Positions 25,986-35,072 of a DNA stretch of 64,000 nt are shown here, in pieces. The stretch covers positions 1 through 64,000 of the forward strand of contig CAIMVG010000006.1 in NCBI GenBank assembly GCA_903844845.1, written 5' to 3'. The stretch is from an uncultured Dehalococcoidia bacterium (GTDB lineage Bacteria > Chloroflexota > Dehalococcoidia > Dehalococcoidales > UBA1222). Under the pieces are notes generated by a model. The model did no database searches. It worked only from the letters and a program-made list of their open reading frames with translations, and was not told where the DNA came from. Each line of letters starts with the position of its first letter. Position 1 is the first letter of the stretch. The translations under genes and the position numbers were made by a program.

Positions 25986-26600
25986 ATGTACGATAGATTC
26001 TGTTACGCAATCAAGAACCTGCGCAGAGGCCAAAAAGGCATCACCGGCCTGGAAACCGCCATCATCTTGATAGCGTTCGTAACCGTGGCCTCGGTGCTTG
26101 CCTACAGTGTTCTCTCGGCGGGGATATATTCGGCGGACAAAGGCAAGGCGGCGGTATATAACGGACTCGAGAGCGTCAGGAACACCATGGTCGTCAAAGG
26201 CACGGTGCTCGGCCTTGCCGGAGGCGGCGGGACTGCACTCACGAGTGTTATTTTTAACATGGCGATGGCCACAAACGGGGATTCTATCGATCTGACTAAA
26301 CTCGCTATCAATTATTGGGATTCAGACATCGTTGAACCTCTGGCGTTGGACGCGGCCAATTCCGGCGATCCCTCCAAATCGACGGTCACCCCCGGAGACT
26401 GGTCGTATTATTTAAGCGACGGGAGCGCCGGTTCGGCCCTGAAGGACAACCTGGCGGTATACATCGTGGTAGCTGTGCCCGCCGGCGCGGCCGCATTCTC
26501 GTACGCCACCATCACTATACAGGTGATTCCGCCCGGGGCTTCGGCGGTCACCATTCAGCGCACGCTTCCGCCGATCTCGGCCGCGATGGCGCTGGCTTAA
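25986..26600 (+). CDS. Archaeal-type flagellin (archaellin) or class III pilin-like protein
   Basis: A 204-aa surface-filament subunit. The N-terminus carries a class III signal peptide: a basic stretch (LRRGQKG) cut before ITGLETAIILIAFVTVASV, the long hydrophobic helix that forms the filament core in archaellins. The remaining part is a beta-rich, small-residue domain ending in TITIQVIPPGASAVTIQRTLP, like the archaellin C-terminal strand region. Usual length is 190-230 aa. No ArlI/ArlJ motor, FlaK-like peptidase or other arl gene lies in the window. A terminator follows at 26664, so it is transcribed alone. A related bacterial type IV pilin is possible but the motif favours archaellin. Confidence 0.8.
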   Translation: MYDRFCYAIKNLRRGQKGITGLETAIILIAFVTVASVLAYSVLSAGIYSADKGKAAVYNGLESVRNTMVVKGTVLGLAGGGGTALTSVIFNMAMATNGDSIDLTKLAINYWDSDIVEPLALDAANSGDPSKSTVTPGDWSYYLSDGSAGSALKDNLAVYIVVAVPAGAAAFSYATITIQVIPPGASAVTIQRTLPPISAAMALA

Positions 26601-26663
26601 CAGCGGGCCATCGGGAGGTCCCTGCTGGAGCGGGTTACAAGTTTGCCTGCGATAATGGTTTAG

Positions 26664-26693
26664 AAAGCCGCGAATAAAATCGCGGCTTTCGCC
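26664..26693 (+). terminator. Terminator after the archaellin gene
   Basis: AAAGCCGCGA, loop ATAAAA, TCGCGGCTTT then CGCC. A perfect 10-base stem with a T-run inside its 3' arm. Confidence 0.85.
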
Positions 26694-26739
26694 GTGAATC
26701 CAGGGTATCCGCGCTGATAACCGCTGAACGGGGCCAGGT

Positions 26740-26769
26740 TTGATAAATTGCCGGGCACTGACCTATAAT
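26740..26769 (+). promoter_or_regulatory. Promoter of tRNA-Ser(CGA)
   Basis: TTGATA (26740-26745), 18-base spacer, TATAAT (26764-26769). Confidence 0.65.
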
Positions 26770-26793
26770 TACGTCTGCGGTGTATTCCTGCGT

Positions 26794-26880
26794 GGAGAGG
26801 TGTCCGAGTGGTTCATGGTGCCGCTCTCGAAAAGCGGTTCCCGAGCAATCGGGACGTGGGTTCGAATCCCACCCTCTCCG
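26794..26880 (+). tRNA. tRNA-Ser (CGA)
   Basis: GGAGAGG pairs with CCTCTCC; the anticodon loop CTCGAAA gives CGA and the long variable arm (TTCCCGAGCAATCGGGA) marks a class II tRNA. The 3' end reads GCCG, so CCA is not encoded. Confidence 0.95.
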
Positions 26881-26961
26881 CCGCGTTCCTTGGTAAGGGC
26901 CTTTCCCGAACTGAGATTAGAATCTTGTCTCTTGATGGTATATAATTAAGCGTTCTGCCGC

Positions 26962-27051
<90 letters not shown>

Positions 27052-27066
27052 CTTTTAAGCACTTGT

Positions 27067-27095
27067 TTGACAAAATCCAGTGAATCAATTATAGT
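27067..27095 (+). promoter_or_regulatory. Promoter of the trpB2 T-box leader
   Basis: TTGACA (27067-27072), 17-base spacer, TATAGT (27090-27095). Confidence 0.8.
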
Positions 27096-27101
27096 TTTTT
27101 C

Positions 27102-27390
27102 CAATTGAATATCTGAAAGGCTGAGAACAAGAATAGTAAGCTTTCCAGCGGAGCCCAGAGAGCCGGGTTAGGTGTGAGCCGGTGCTAGCGCAGAAACTGA
27201 ATGGTCTTGGGAGCCGCCGGCCGAAAGCGAAAGCAAGTAGGTTTGGACGTAATGGGGACGTTATTTAACCCTGGGGTATCTTGCCGCAAGCAACGTACCC
27301 GAATGAGATGTTCCGAATCTTTACGGGACAAAGAAGGGTGGCACCGCATTAGGAAGCCTCCTGCCCCTTCAAGGGTAGGAGGCTTTTTTG
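27102..27390 (+). ncRNA. T-box riboswitch, probably tryptophan
   Basis: The conserved T-box core AAGGGTGGCACCGC (about 27334-27347) lies just before a strong terminator (AGCCTCCT...AGGAGGCT then TTTTTT, about 27354-27387). A Stem I region precedes it, and a TGG (Trp) codon at 27202-27204, about 100 bases after the predicted start, is the likely specifier. Uncharged tRNA-Trp would favour the antiterminator and switch on trpB2. Confidence 0.85.
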
Positions 27391-27497
27391 TTGTAAGGAG
27401 GCCGAAATGCATTCCCGGTATTGGCCCGCAGGGCCTATTATGATTGAAGCGACAGCCTGAACCACGATTTCGAAATAATAATAAAAGGAGAAAATAC

Positions 27498-28853
27498 ATG
27501 GATACCATAAAATACAATCTTCCCGAAAAAGAGATGCCCACCAGGTGGTATAACATACAGGCGGACCTTCCCGAACCCCTGGCCCCCTACCTCCATCCGG
27601 CCACCAAGAAACCGCTTGGCCCTGCCGACCTGGCGCCCCTTTTCGCCATGGAGCTCATCAAGCAGGAGGTCAGCCAGGAGCGCTACATCGATATCCCTGA
27701 GGAAGTGCAGAAGATCTACCGGCAGTTCCGTCCCTCGCCCCTCTACCGCGCCCGCCGCCTGGAAGCGGCGCTCGACACGCCGGCCCACATCTACTACAAG
27801 TTCGAGGACGTCAGCCCCGCCGGTTCCCACAAGCCTAACAGCGCTATCCCGCAAGCCTATTACAACAAGAAAGAGGGCATCAAGCGCCTCACTACCGAGA
27901 CCGGCGCCGGGCAATGGGGAAGCTCGCTGGCACTGGCCTGCAGCCTGTTCGACATCGAGCTCAAGGTGTATATGGTCAAGGTCAGCTACCAGCAGAAACC
28001 CTACCGCCGCATGATGATGGAAACGTGGGGCGCGAAGTGTGTCGCCAGCCCCAGCATGGACACCAATTCCGGGCGCGCCGCCCTGGCCGCCGACCCCAAC
28101 AACATGGGTTCCCTGGGCCTGGCTATCAGCGAGGCCGTCGAGGATGCGGCGCCGCGCGAGGATTCGCATTACGCCCTGGGCAGCGTTCTCAACCACGTGC
28201 TGATGCACCAGACCGTTATCGGCCAGGAGTGCCTCAAGCAGATGGAGATGGCCGGCGAATACCCCGACATGGTCATCGCTTGCGTCGGCGGCGGCTCCAA
28301 CTTCGGCGGCATCGCCCTGCCCTTTCTCCATGAGAATCTCACCAAAGGAAAGAAGACCCGCATCATCGCCGTCGAACCGTCTTCATGCCCCTCGCTGACC
28401 AAGGGCCTCTATGCCTACGACTACGGCGACGTTGCCGGGATGGCCCCCATCGCCAAGATGTTTACCCTGGGCTCCAACTTCATGCCGCCCCCCGTCCACG
28501 CCGGCGGCCTGCGCTACCACGGCATGTCTCCCATCGTGAGCCACCTTAAGAAATTGGGGCTTATCGAGGCCCGCGCCGTGCTGCAGCTGCCCACTTTCGA
28601 GGCAGGCATCACGTTCGCCCGCAGCGAGGGCTTCATCAGCGCGCCCGAAACGAACCACGCCATCCGCGCCGCTATCGACGAAGCCATCAAGTGCCGCGAA
28701 ACCGGCGAGAAGAAAGTCATCCTCTTCAACCACAGCGGCCACGGCCACTTCGACATGTCGGCCTACGACGCTTACCTTTCCGGCAAGCTCACCGATTACG
28801 AATATCCCGCCGAGAAGGTCAAGGAAGCGCTGTCCTGCCTGCCCCAGACCTAA
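27498..28853 (+). CDS. trpB: TrpB2-type tryptophan synthase beta chain
   Basis: PLP enzyme that forms tryptophan from indole and serine. The 451-aa length and N-terminal extension ([17 protein letters not shown]) mark the TrpB2 class, which often works without TrpA. The PLP lysine is in AGSHKPNSA near residue 110, [10 protein letters not shown] near 155 and the phosphate loop [10 protein letters not shown] near 260. ATG 27498 is chosen for its AAGGAG site; a farther upstream in-frame ATG lies in the leader. No other trp gene adjoins it, and the Trp T-box supports a role in tryptophan supply, perhaps scavenging of indole. Confidence 0.93.
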   Translation: MDTIKYNLPEKEMPTRWYNIQADLPEPLAPYLHPATKKPLGPADLAPLFAMELIKQEVSQERYIDIPEEVQKIYRQFRPSPLYRARRLEAALDTPAHIYYKFEDVSPAGSHKPNSAIPQAYYNKKEGIKRLTTETGAGQWGSSLALACSLFDIELKVYMVKVSYQQKPYRRMMMETWGAKCVASPSMDTNSGRAALAADPNNMGSLGLAISEAVEDAAPREDSHYALGSVLNHVLMHQTVIGQECLKQMEMAGEYPDMVIACVGGGSNFGGIALPFLHENLTKGKKTRIIAVEPSSCPSLTKGLYAYDYGDVAGMAPIAKMFTLGSNFMPPPVHAGGLRYHGMSPIVSHLKKLGLIEARAVLQLPTFEAGITFARSEGFISAPETNHAIRAAIDEAIKCRETGEKKVILFNHSGHGHFDMSAYDAYLSGKLTDYEYPAEKVKEALSCLPQT

Positions 28854-28874
28854 ATTTCCGGTACTCGACCGAAC

Positions 28875-28914
28875 AAAAAGAGGGGCGGCCCCAGGCGGGC
28901 CGCCCCTCTTTTAT
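28875..28914. terminator. Bidirectional terminator between trpB2 and ileS
   Basis: AAAAGAGGGGCGGCCC and GGGCCGCCCCTCTTTT form a near-perfect stem of about 16 base pairs with A- and T-runs on either side, so it can stop both convergent genes. Confidence 0.92.
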
Positions 28915-28929
28915 CTTACCGGTTTCTTT

Positions 28930-31900
28930 TTAGGGTTTCTTCAGCATGCCCAGCGTGAGCTCGTGCCCTTCCAGCTTGAATTGTTCCTTGAATGCCCCTT
29001 CGGGCGGCGCCTGGGCGTATATCTCCCTGGAAAGGGTTTCGTGCTTGATATAGTCTGCGAAGCCTGCGAAGACTTCTTTCACGTAATCGTCGGAGACGAA
29101 ATAGGTTTCTATGTAGTCCGCGATCTCGAAACCGGAGGTCTTGCGCATCGTCTGCAGACGGTGCACTATCTCGCGTGTCAATCCTTCCCTGGCAAGTTCC
29201 GGGCTGACGTGCGTATCCACGGCGACGCCGAGTTCCCCGTCCTCGCAGAAAACGCTGACCGTAGGACCGGCGACCGTGCCGGGTGTTAAGAACACCAGCG
29301 ACTTCACGTTGAGTTCTTCCAGCACCTGGTCTTCGGAGCGCCTGAGGCCTGTTTTCTCAGCCTCCGAGCGCACACGGACCACGGCGGCGTCGAGCGGCTG
29401 CCTTACCTTGATGCCAGTCTGCGCCCTGGCGGCCCGGCCCAGGCTGGAGACTTTCATGGCCAGCCTGATATCGGCTGAAAGCTTCTCGTCTATAAGCGAT
29501 TCGTCGGCCTTGGGGAAATCGCAGAAGTGCACGCTCTCCGGCGCGTCCGGATAAGCCGTCAAGACGAGGTTCCGGTAAAGCTCCTCGGCCAGAAAAGGCA
29601 TGAAAGGCGCGAGCAGTTTGCTTAGGTTCACCAGGCACTGGTAAAGCGTCTGGTAAGCCGCCAGCTTGTCTGTGTCGCTTTCGCTCTTCCAGAAACGCCT
29701 GCGGGAGCGCCTGACGTACCAGTTCGAGAGGAAGTCTACGAACCGCTCGATGGCCCGCCCGGCGTCGGTGATGTTGTAGCCGTCCAGGTCTGCGGTGACC
29801 TCTTTCACCAGCTGGTTGAGTTCCGCGAGTATCCAGCGGTCCAGTTCGGAAGGCTGCTGGCGGGCCCGGTCTGCGGCAGGGTTGTAATTGTCGATGTTGG
29901 CATATGTGATGAAGAACGAATAGACGTTCCAGAGTATGAGCATGAACTGGCGGGTCACCTCGGATACCAGCTGCTCGGAAAAACGCCGCGCGTTGCCGGG
30001 AGGGGCGGCGGTGAACAGGTACCAGCGCAGGGCGTCCGCGCCGTATTTCTGAAGCACCGGCAGCGGCTCCACTATATTGCCGCGCGATTTGCTCATCTTC
30101 TCGCCCTGGCCGTCGAGTATATGGCCCAGGCAGATAACGTTGCGGTAGGCCGGCCGATCGAAAAGCAGGGTCGATATAGCGTGCAGGCTATAGAACCATC
30201 CGCGCGTCTGGTCGACAGCTTCGCAGATGTAATCGGCAGGGAACCGCCCGTCCTCGAAGATGCCGCGGCTTTCCGGGTCGAAAGGATAGTGCCACTGCGC
30301 TATCGGCATGGCTCCCGAATCGAACCAGCAGTCTATGACTTCCGAGGCCCGTTTCATGGGGCCGCCGCATTTAGAGCAGTTGAAAATGGCCTCGTCGACA
30401 TAGGGGCGGTGCAGGTCGAGAGGGTCGTTCAGGCCGGTGAACCCGGGTTTGGCCCGAAGTTCTTCCAGGCCGCCGATGCATTCCTGTTCCCCGCACGTTT
30501 CGCACTGCCAGACAGGGAGGGGCGTGCCCCAGTAGCGTTCGCGGGAGAACGCCCAGTCGACGTTGTTGGCCAGCCAGTCGCCGAACCGGCCTTCTTTGAT
30601 GTGTTCCGGATACCAGTTGATCTGCTCGTTGCCGGCTACCAGCCGGTCTTTGTGCATCGAGGTTTTGATGTACCACGACTTCTTGGCGTAATAGAGCAGC
30701 GGCGTGCCGCAGCGCCAGCAGAACGGGTAGGTATGGTGAACGGTTTCGGCCTTGAACAGGTTCCCCTTCGTTTTCAGGTCGGTGATGATTTCCTTGTCCG
30801 CGCTTTTAACGAACTTGCCGGCAAAGCTGTAAGTCCCGGTCATCTTGCCGCCCAGGTCCACGGGTTGCACGAAATCGAGGCCTTCGGTCCTTCCGGCGTC
30901 GAAATCCGCTTCTCCGAAAGCCGGTGCCACATGCACGATGCCGGTGCCGTCCTCCATGGTGACGAATGAACCGGCGATGACCCGGTAAGTGAGGCTCAGG
31001 TCGGGCGGCTCTATTTTCAGCACCGGGCTGGACTGGGTCCCCCCTGTCTGGAAGCGCCTTCTTTCAACACCGAATTCATGGGGGTTGTAAAGAGGGTTGT
31101 ATCCGAGGCCGGCGAGGTCTGTGCCTTTTACGGTCGAGATCACCCTGGCCTCCCCGAGTCCGGTTTTCTCCAACCTGGCGCAGGCCAGTATCAGGTTTTC
31201 GTCAGCGAGCTCTACTACGGCGTAATCCGCGTCGGCGCTTACAGCCAGCGCGGTATTGCCGGGGAGGGTCCAGGGAGTGGTGGTCCAGGCCAGCAGGAAG
31301 GTCGGACGGCCTCCGCAGTTCCCGAGTTTCTCCTCGGATTCTCCTGTTACTCTAAACTTTATGTAAACAGAGGGGTCAGGGGTGTCGTCCTTGTAGCCTT
31401 GGGCCACTTCATGCGACGAGAGCGAAGTCCCGCAGCGGGGGCAGTGCGGGGTGACGCGGTATCCCTGGTATATCAAGCCCTTGTCCCACAGCTGTTTGAG
31501 TATCCACCAGCCGCTCTCGATATAGGTGTTGTTCATGGTGATGTAGGGGTGCTCGAGGTCCACCCAGAAGCCGATGCGCTCCGTCAGGGCGTCCCATTCC
31601 TTTAGGTATTTGAAAACGCTCTCGCGGCACTTGGCGTTGAACCTGGCTATCCCGTAGCGTTCGATGTCGGTTTTATTGGTGAAGCCGAGCTGTTTTTCAA
31701 CTTCCAGCTCCACCGGCAGGCCGTGGGTGTCCCAGCCGGCGATGCGGGGGGCGAAATAGCCCTGCATGGATTTATAGCGCGGCATGACGTCCTTGAAAAC
31801 CCTGGAGATAACGTGGTGGATGCCCGGGCGGCCGTTGGCCGTAGGGGGGCCTTCATAAAATGAGAAGCGCGGAGAGCCGCGGCGCTTTTCCACGCTGCGT

Positions 31901-31986
31901 TTGAAAACGTTCTTTTCCCTCCAGAATGCGAGGGTCGCCTCTTCCATCTGGGCGAAATTAGCCTTGCTGCCTACAGGTTTAAACAT
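28930..31986 (-). CDS. ileS: Isoleucyl-tRNA synthetase
   Basis: Class I aminoacyl-tRNA synthetase of 1018 aa. The HIGH-type box appears as GRPGIHHVI near residue 47 and the KMSKS loop as GEKMSKSRGN near 590, with the large editing insertion between them. The IHH form and length suggest the eukaryote-like type 2 enzyme, which is often mupirocin-tolerant; that is inference. ATG 31986 (start FKPVGSKANFAQ) is preferred; longer in-frame starts lie inside the T-box terminator. The gene has its own promoter and T-box leader. Confidence 0.95.
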   Translation of the reverse strand: MFKPVGSKANFAQMEEATLAFWREKNVFKRSVEKRRGSPRFSFYEGPPTANGRPGIHHVISRVFKDVMPRYKSMQGYFAPRIAGWDTHGLPVELEVEKQLGFTNKTDIERYGIARFNAKCRESVFKYLKEWDALTERIGFWVDLEHPYITMNNTYIESGWWILKQLWDKGLIYQGYRVTPHCPRCGTSLSSHEVAQGYKDDTPDPSVYIKFRVTGESEEKLGNCGGRPTFLLAWTTTPWTLPGNTALAVSADADYAVVELADENLILACARLEKTGLGEARVISTVKGTDLAGLGYNPLYNPHEFGVERRRFQTGGTQSSPVLKIEPPDLSLTYRVIAGSFVTMEDGTGIVHVAPAFGEADFDAGRTEGLDFVQPVDLGGKMTGTYSFAGKFVKSADKEIITDLKTKGNLFKAETVHHTYPFCWRCGTPLLYYAKKSWYIKTSMHKDRLVAGNEQINWYPEHIKEGRFGDWLANNVDWAFSRERYWGTPLPVWQCETCGEQECIGGLEELRAKPGFTGLNDPLDLHRPYVDEAIFNCSKCGGPMKRASEVIDCWFDSGAMPIAQWHYPFDPESRGIFEDGRFPADYICEAVDQTRGWFYSLHAISTLLFDRPAYRNVICLGHILDGQGEKMSKSRGNIVEPLPVLQKYGADALRWYLFTAAPPGNARRFSEQLVSEVTRQFMLILWNVYSFFITYANIDNYNPAADRARQQPSELDRWILAELNQLVKEVTADLDGYNITDAGRAIERFVDFLSNWYVRRSRRRFWKSESDTDKLAAYQTLYQCLVNLSKLLAPFMPFLAEELYRNLVLTAYPDAPESVHFCDFPKADESLIDEKLSADIRLAMKVSSLGRAARAQTGIKVRQPLDAAVVRVRSEAEKTGLRRSEDQVLEELNVKSLVFLTPGTVAGPTVSVFCEDGELGVAVDTHVSPELAREGLTREIVHRLQTMRKTSGFEIADYIETYFVSDDYVKEVFAGFADYIKHETLSREIYAQAPPEGAFKEQFKLEGHELTLGMLKKP

Positions 31987-31994
31987 GCGCTGAC

Positions 31995-32275
31995 CCCTTA
32001 TAAAAAATAATCCCGTCCTTCGAGGACGGGAGATTCCCGCTGCCACCCCGCTTCCCGTTTTGAGGCGGGAGCCTGCCGGGCACCAACATGCCCTGCCGAA
32101 GTAACGGTCGGCGTCCGGCGCGGCTTACTCTCCTTGTATCAGGATTTGGGCCGGCAACTCGGGAGTGATTTTCAGAAAGGCGGCAGGGTCTGCTTTCACC
32201 GTATCAGACTCGCTTGCCCGCCGCTGTTTTCTTACTCTTCTCCGTCAGGGTCTTTACCGGGTATTAAATTGGCTT
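31995..32275 (-). ncRNA. T-box riboswitch of ileS
   Basis: On the minus strand a T-box core (GGGGTGGCAGC, about 32038-32048) is followed by a terminator hairpin CCCGTCC-TCGA-GGACGGG and a T-run (about 32001-32030). An ATC (Ile) triplet at 32167-32169, about 100 bases after the predicted start, is the likely specifier. Confidence 0.82.
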
Positions 32276-32276
32276 T

Positions 32277-32285
32277 ATTATAGCA
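32277..32285 (-). promoter_or_regulatory. Extended -10 promoter of ileS
   Basis: TGC followed by TATAAT on the minus strand, placed right behind the khpB stop codon. No good -35 box; the same TGCTATAAT form is used at uvrD and vsr. Confidence 0.6.
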
Positions 32286-32292
32286 CGCCCTG

Positions 32293-32958
32293 CTATTTGG
32301 GCTGGATGATCACCTTGCGGTCTTCGCCGAATCCCACGCTTTCCGTTATCACGCCCGGGTGCTCGGCCAGCGTCAGGTGGATGATGCGCCGCTCGTAGGC
32401 GGGCATGGGCTCGAGGGTGCAGGGATTGCCGTTGCGTTCCACCTGGTCGGCCACATTCCTGGCCAGCGTGCGGAGGCTCTCGTAACGGCGTTTCTTGTAG
32501 CCGTTCACGTCGAGCACCAGCGGGGCAGAATAGCCCGTCTGGCGCGTCACTATCAGCCTGGTGATGTATTGCAGGCAGGCGAGCGTCTGGCCGCGCCGGC
32601 CGATAAGTATCCCGAGGTCGTCTCCGGAGATATCGTAAACGATGGGCGCCTCGGATTTTTCGTCGTCATAGGAGGCGGACGTGTCGTTCTCGCGGAAAAC
32701 GGAGGCGTCCAGGTCCATGAGATTCAGCATCGTTTCGAGGGTGTCCACGGCGCATGTCTCGATCTGCTCCCCGGCAGGGATGTGGTTGGCGTTCTCGGTG
32801 ACCCGCACGCGGGCCGGCTCGGAACCGATACCCAGCAGGCCGGATTTGCCCTCGGAGATTATCTCTATCTCAGCCTGTTCAAGGCTTAAACCCAGTTGTT
32901 CCAAAGCCCGCTCGGTGGCTTCTTCCACCGTTCTGGCGCTTACCTCGATCTCTTTCAT
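32293..32958 (-). CDS. khpB: RNA-binding protein KhpB/Jag
   Basis: RNA-binding protein of 221 aa conserved next to yidC. The Jag N-terminal domain covers residues 1-50 (EVSARTVEEATERALEQLGL, GKSGLLGIG); a KH domain with GRRGQTLACLQYI is near residue 140, and the R3H motif (PMPAYERRIIHLTLAEH) lies near the C-terminus. In Gram-positive bacteria it forms a complex with KhpA and affects cell elongation and sRNA. It ends the rpsF...khpB gene string. Confidence 0.93.
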   Translation of the reverse strand: MKEIEVSARTVEEATERALEQLGLSLEQAEIEIISEGKSGLLGIGSEPARVRVTENANHIPAGEQIETCAVDTLETMLNLMDLDASVFRENDTSASYDDEKSEAPIVYDISGDDLGILIGRRGQTLACLQYITRLIVTRQTGYSAPLVLDVNGYKKRRYESLRTLARNVADQVERNGNPCTLEPMPAYERRIIHLTLAEHPGVITESVGFGEDRKVIIQPK

Positions 32959-33013
32959 TTCAATCCCTTTCTGCTCAACGTGTCCGCCCGCAGGCGGGGA
33001 TGAGGCAGGGGTT

Positions 33014-33793
33014 CTATTTTTTAAGTTTGGTCGGCTGGTTCTTGGCGGTTGGGATGAGCGCCATCACCTGGGCGGGAAGGGTTTGCAGGCCGCCCCATCC
33101 GCTGAAGAAATACTGCATGGCGATACGGACCACCGCGTTGATGACCCAGTAGAGTGCGAGGCCGCTCGGAACGCTGATGGAGAATATACCGAACATGATA
33201 GGCATCATCACCTGGGTAAGCTGTGCCTGCTGGGCCATCTTGGGGTCGGTAGAGGTCTGGGTGGTCATCTTCTGCTGCAGCCACATGCTGGCGCCGACCA
33301 GGATGGCGAGCAGATAGTCTGAAGAACCCAGGTTCAGCCACAGGAAATGCACGTTGAGGGGCATGGCGGCGAAAACAACCGGCCAGGCGTAAAGGTTCTT
33401 GGCCAGGTTGAGGAAACTCTCGGGCGTTACGGCCATGACGCCGCGGATGCCCTGGTAGAGCGCGATCCAGATAGGTGTCTGCAGAAGGGTAGGCAGCAGG
33501 CAGCCGGCCGGGCTGACGCCCGATTCACGGTAGAGGCGCATCTGCTCGGAGGCCAGCATCTTGGCATCCTTGGCGTGTTTTTTCTGCAGTTCGGCCAGTT
33601 TCGGCTGCATGTCCTGCATGGCCTTGGTGGCCTTCATCTGTTTCAGCGTCAGGGGGTACATCACCGCGTTGATGATAAGCGTCAGCACGATGATGGAAAG
33701 CCCGAAGCTGTTTCCAAGGTAATGGGAAAGTGCTATCAGCACATTGGTCATGGGCTGAAGGATTATAAGGTTCCAGATCTGGCCTATGTTCAA
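33014..33793 (-). CDS. yidC: Membrane protein insertase YidC
   Basis: Inserts and folds membrane proteins, alone or with Sec. It is the short 259-aa form without the large periplasmic domain, with about five membrane helices. The cytoplasmic coiled hairpin (MKATKAMQDMQPKLAEL) near residue 55 and GCLLPTLLQTPIWIALYQGI near 100 are family features, and a basic tail (PTKLKK) can bind ribosomes. It starts without the usual lipoprotein signal of many Gram-positive YidC proteins. It lies 13 bases downstream of the PQQ protein gene. Confidence 0.94.
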   Translation of the reverse strand: MNIGQIWNLIILQPMTNVLIALSHYLGNSFGLSIIVLTLIINAVMYPLTLKQMKATKAMQDMQPKLAELQKKHAKDAKMLASEQMRLYRESGVSPAGCLLPTLLQTPIWIALYQGIRGVMAVTPESFLNLAKNLYAWPVVFAAMPLNVHFLWLNLGSSDYLLAILVGASMWLQQKMTTQTSTDPKMAQQAQLTQVMMPIMFGIFSISVPSGLALYWVINAVVRIAMQYFFSGWGGLQTLPAQVMALIPTAKNQPTKLKK

Positions 33794-33806
33794 TTTATAA
33801 ACCTTT

Positions 33807-35051
33807 CTACTTGGTCACAGTAATGGTAGTAGGCACGACGCTTGTTACCACGACCGTCGTAGCGACGATTGAAGTCGGTGTACCTGTGATGGCGCCCAGC
33901 GAAAGGGACTTGGCCGCGCCGGTGGCCGCATCCATCGCGTACATCTTGTCTTCGAGCAGGGTATGGATGAATACCGTATCGCCCTGCGCGGAAAGCTGGG
34001 AATTGACGGTTGCGCTGCCCTGTTTGTCGCTCAGCCTGAAGTCGAGCAGCAGGGTCTTGGTCCCTGCCGCTGCGTCCAGCGAGTAGACCTTGGCTTCCTG
34101 GGTGGCGACGATGACTTTGCCGGCGACCACGACCGGGGACGAGGAAACGGCGTCGCCCACGTCGAACAAACCCGCTGAAGTGCCGTCCTTGATATTTACC
34201 GCGTAGACCTTGCCGTCCATGCAGGGGGCGTACAGGACGCCGTTAGAGATGACGGGGGTGGCGAAGAACCATTCACGGGGGAAGCTGCCGTTTGTGCCGG
34301 ACGCTGGGAACTGCCATTTAAGGCTCCCGGTCGCTTCGTCGACGGCATAGATGCGGCGGTCGAATGAAGTTATGTAGACCACCCCGTCGGCGACGACGGG
34401 TGTCGAGACGACGGCGCCCTTGGCGTCGAAGGCCCATTTTTCTTTGCCGGTGGCCGCATCGACGGCATAAACCTTTTTATCGAAAGAACCCGCGAAAACC
34501 GTCCCGTTATCTACGGCGGGTGTGCACCATATCTTGCCGCCGGTGGCGAATCTCCAGGCGACTGCCAGCGTTTTGCCGTCCAGCGCGTACAGGTTGCCGT
34601 TCGAAGAGCCTACGAATACCTTGCCTCCGCCGGCGGTAACGCCGCCCACGATGGGTTTGGAGTCGTCGGTGTCGAGGGTGGCATTGCTGTTTTCAGCCTG
34701 TTTGGAGATGCTGTAGCTGTATATCTTGCCGTTATAGCCGGCCACGTAGATGTAATCCCCGGCGACCGCCGGTGTCCCGTAAACAGCCACCAGGGTGGAA
34801 CCAGCGGAGCAGCTGAGGAACCCGCCGGACGCCGCTGTGCCCTCGACGGCCGAGGCCCACTGCTGGGTCCCGGAGGTCGTCATGGCCACGAGCTGGCCCT
34901 GGCTTGAAACGGTGTAAACGCTGTCCCCCGATACAGTTCCGCCCGCCCAGCCGGCCGCCACGGCGGTGGAGGAGCATCCGGAAAGCGTTACAAAAATTGC
35001 CAGCAGGGCGAGCCCGGTGCCGGCGAATGACGCGAACAATTTTTTCTTCAA
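33807..35051 (-). CDS. PQQ-repeat beta-propeller lipoprotein (BamB/PQQ-like)
   Basis: Exported lipoprotein of 414 aa: KKKLFASFAGTGLALLAIFV then a lipobox ending at LSGC (about residue 26). The mature part contains seven or so PQQ-like blades, each with patterns such as VYAVDAATGKEKWAF, IYAVDEATGSLKWQF and LYALDGKTLAVAWRF. Such propellers act as protein scaffolds, as BamB does in outer-membrane assembly, or as enzymes with a bound cofactor; no dehydrogenase residues were identified. It is embedded between yidD and yidC, where no such gene normally lies. That position hints at envelope protein biogenesis, but the role is inference. Confidence 0.85.
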   Translation of the reverse strand: MKKKLFASFAGTGLALLAIFVTLSGCSSTAVAAGWAGGTVSGDSVYTVSSQGQLVAMTTSGTQQWASAVEGTAASGGFLSCSAGSTLVAVYGTPAVAGDYIYVAGYNGKIYSYSISKQAENSNATLDTDDSKPIVGGVTAGGGKVFVGSSNGNLYALDGKTLAVAWRFATGGKIWCTPAVDNGTVFAGSFDKKVYAVDAATGKEKWAFDAKGAVVSTPVVADGVVYITSFDRRIYAVDEATGSLKWQFPASGTNGSFPREWFFATPVISNGVLYAPCMDGKVYAVNIKDGTSAGLFDVGDAVSSSPVVVAGKVIVATQEAKVYSLDAAAGTKTLLLDFRLSDKQGSATVNSQLSAQGDTVFIHTLLEDKMYAMDAATGAAKSLSLGAITGTPTSIVATTVVVTSVVPTTITVTK

Positions 35052-35072
35052 GGCAAAATCCTTATCTGACTC

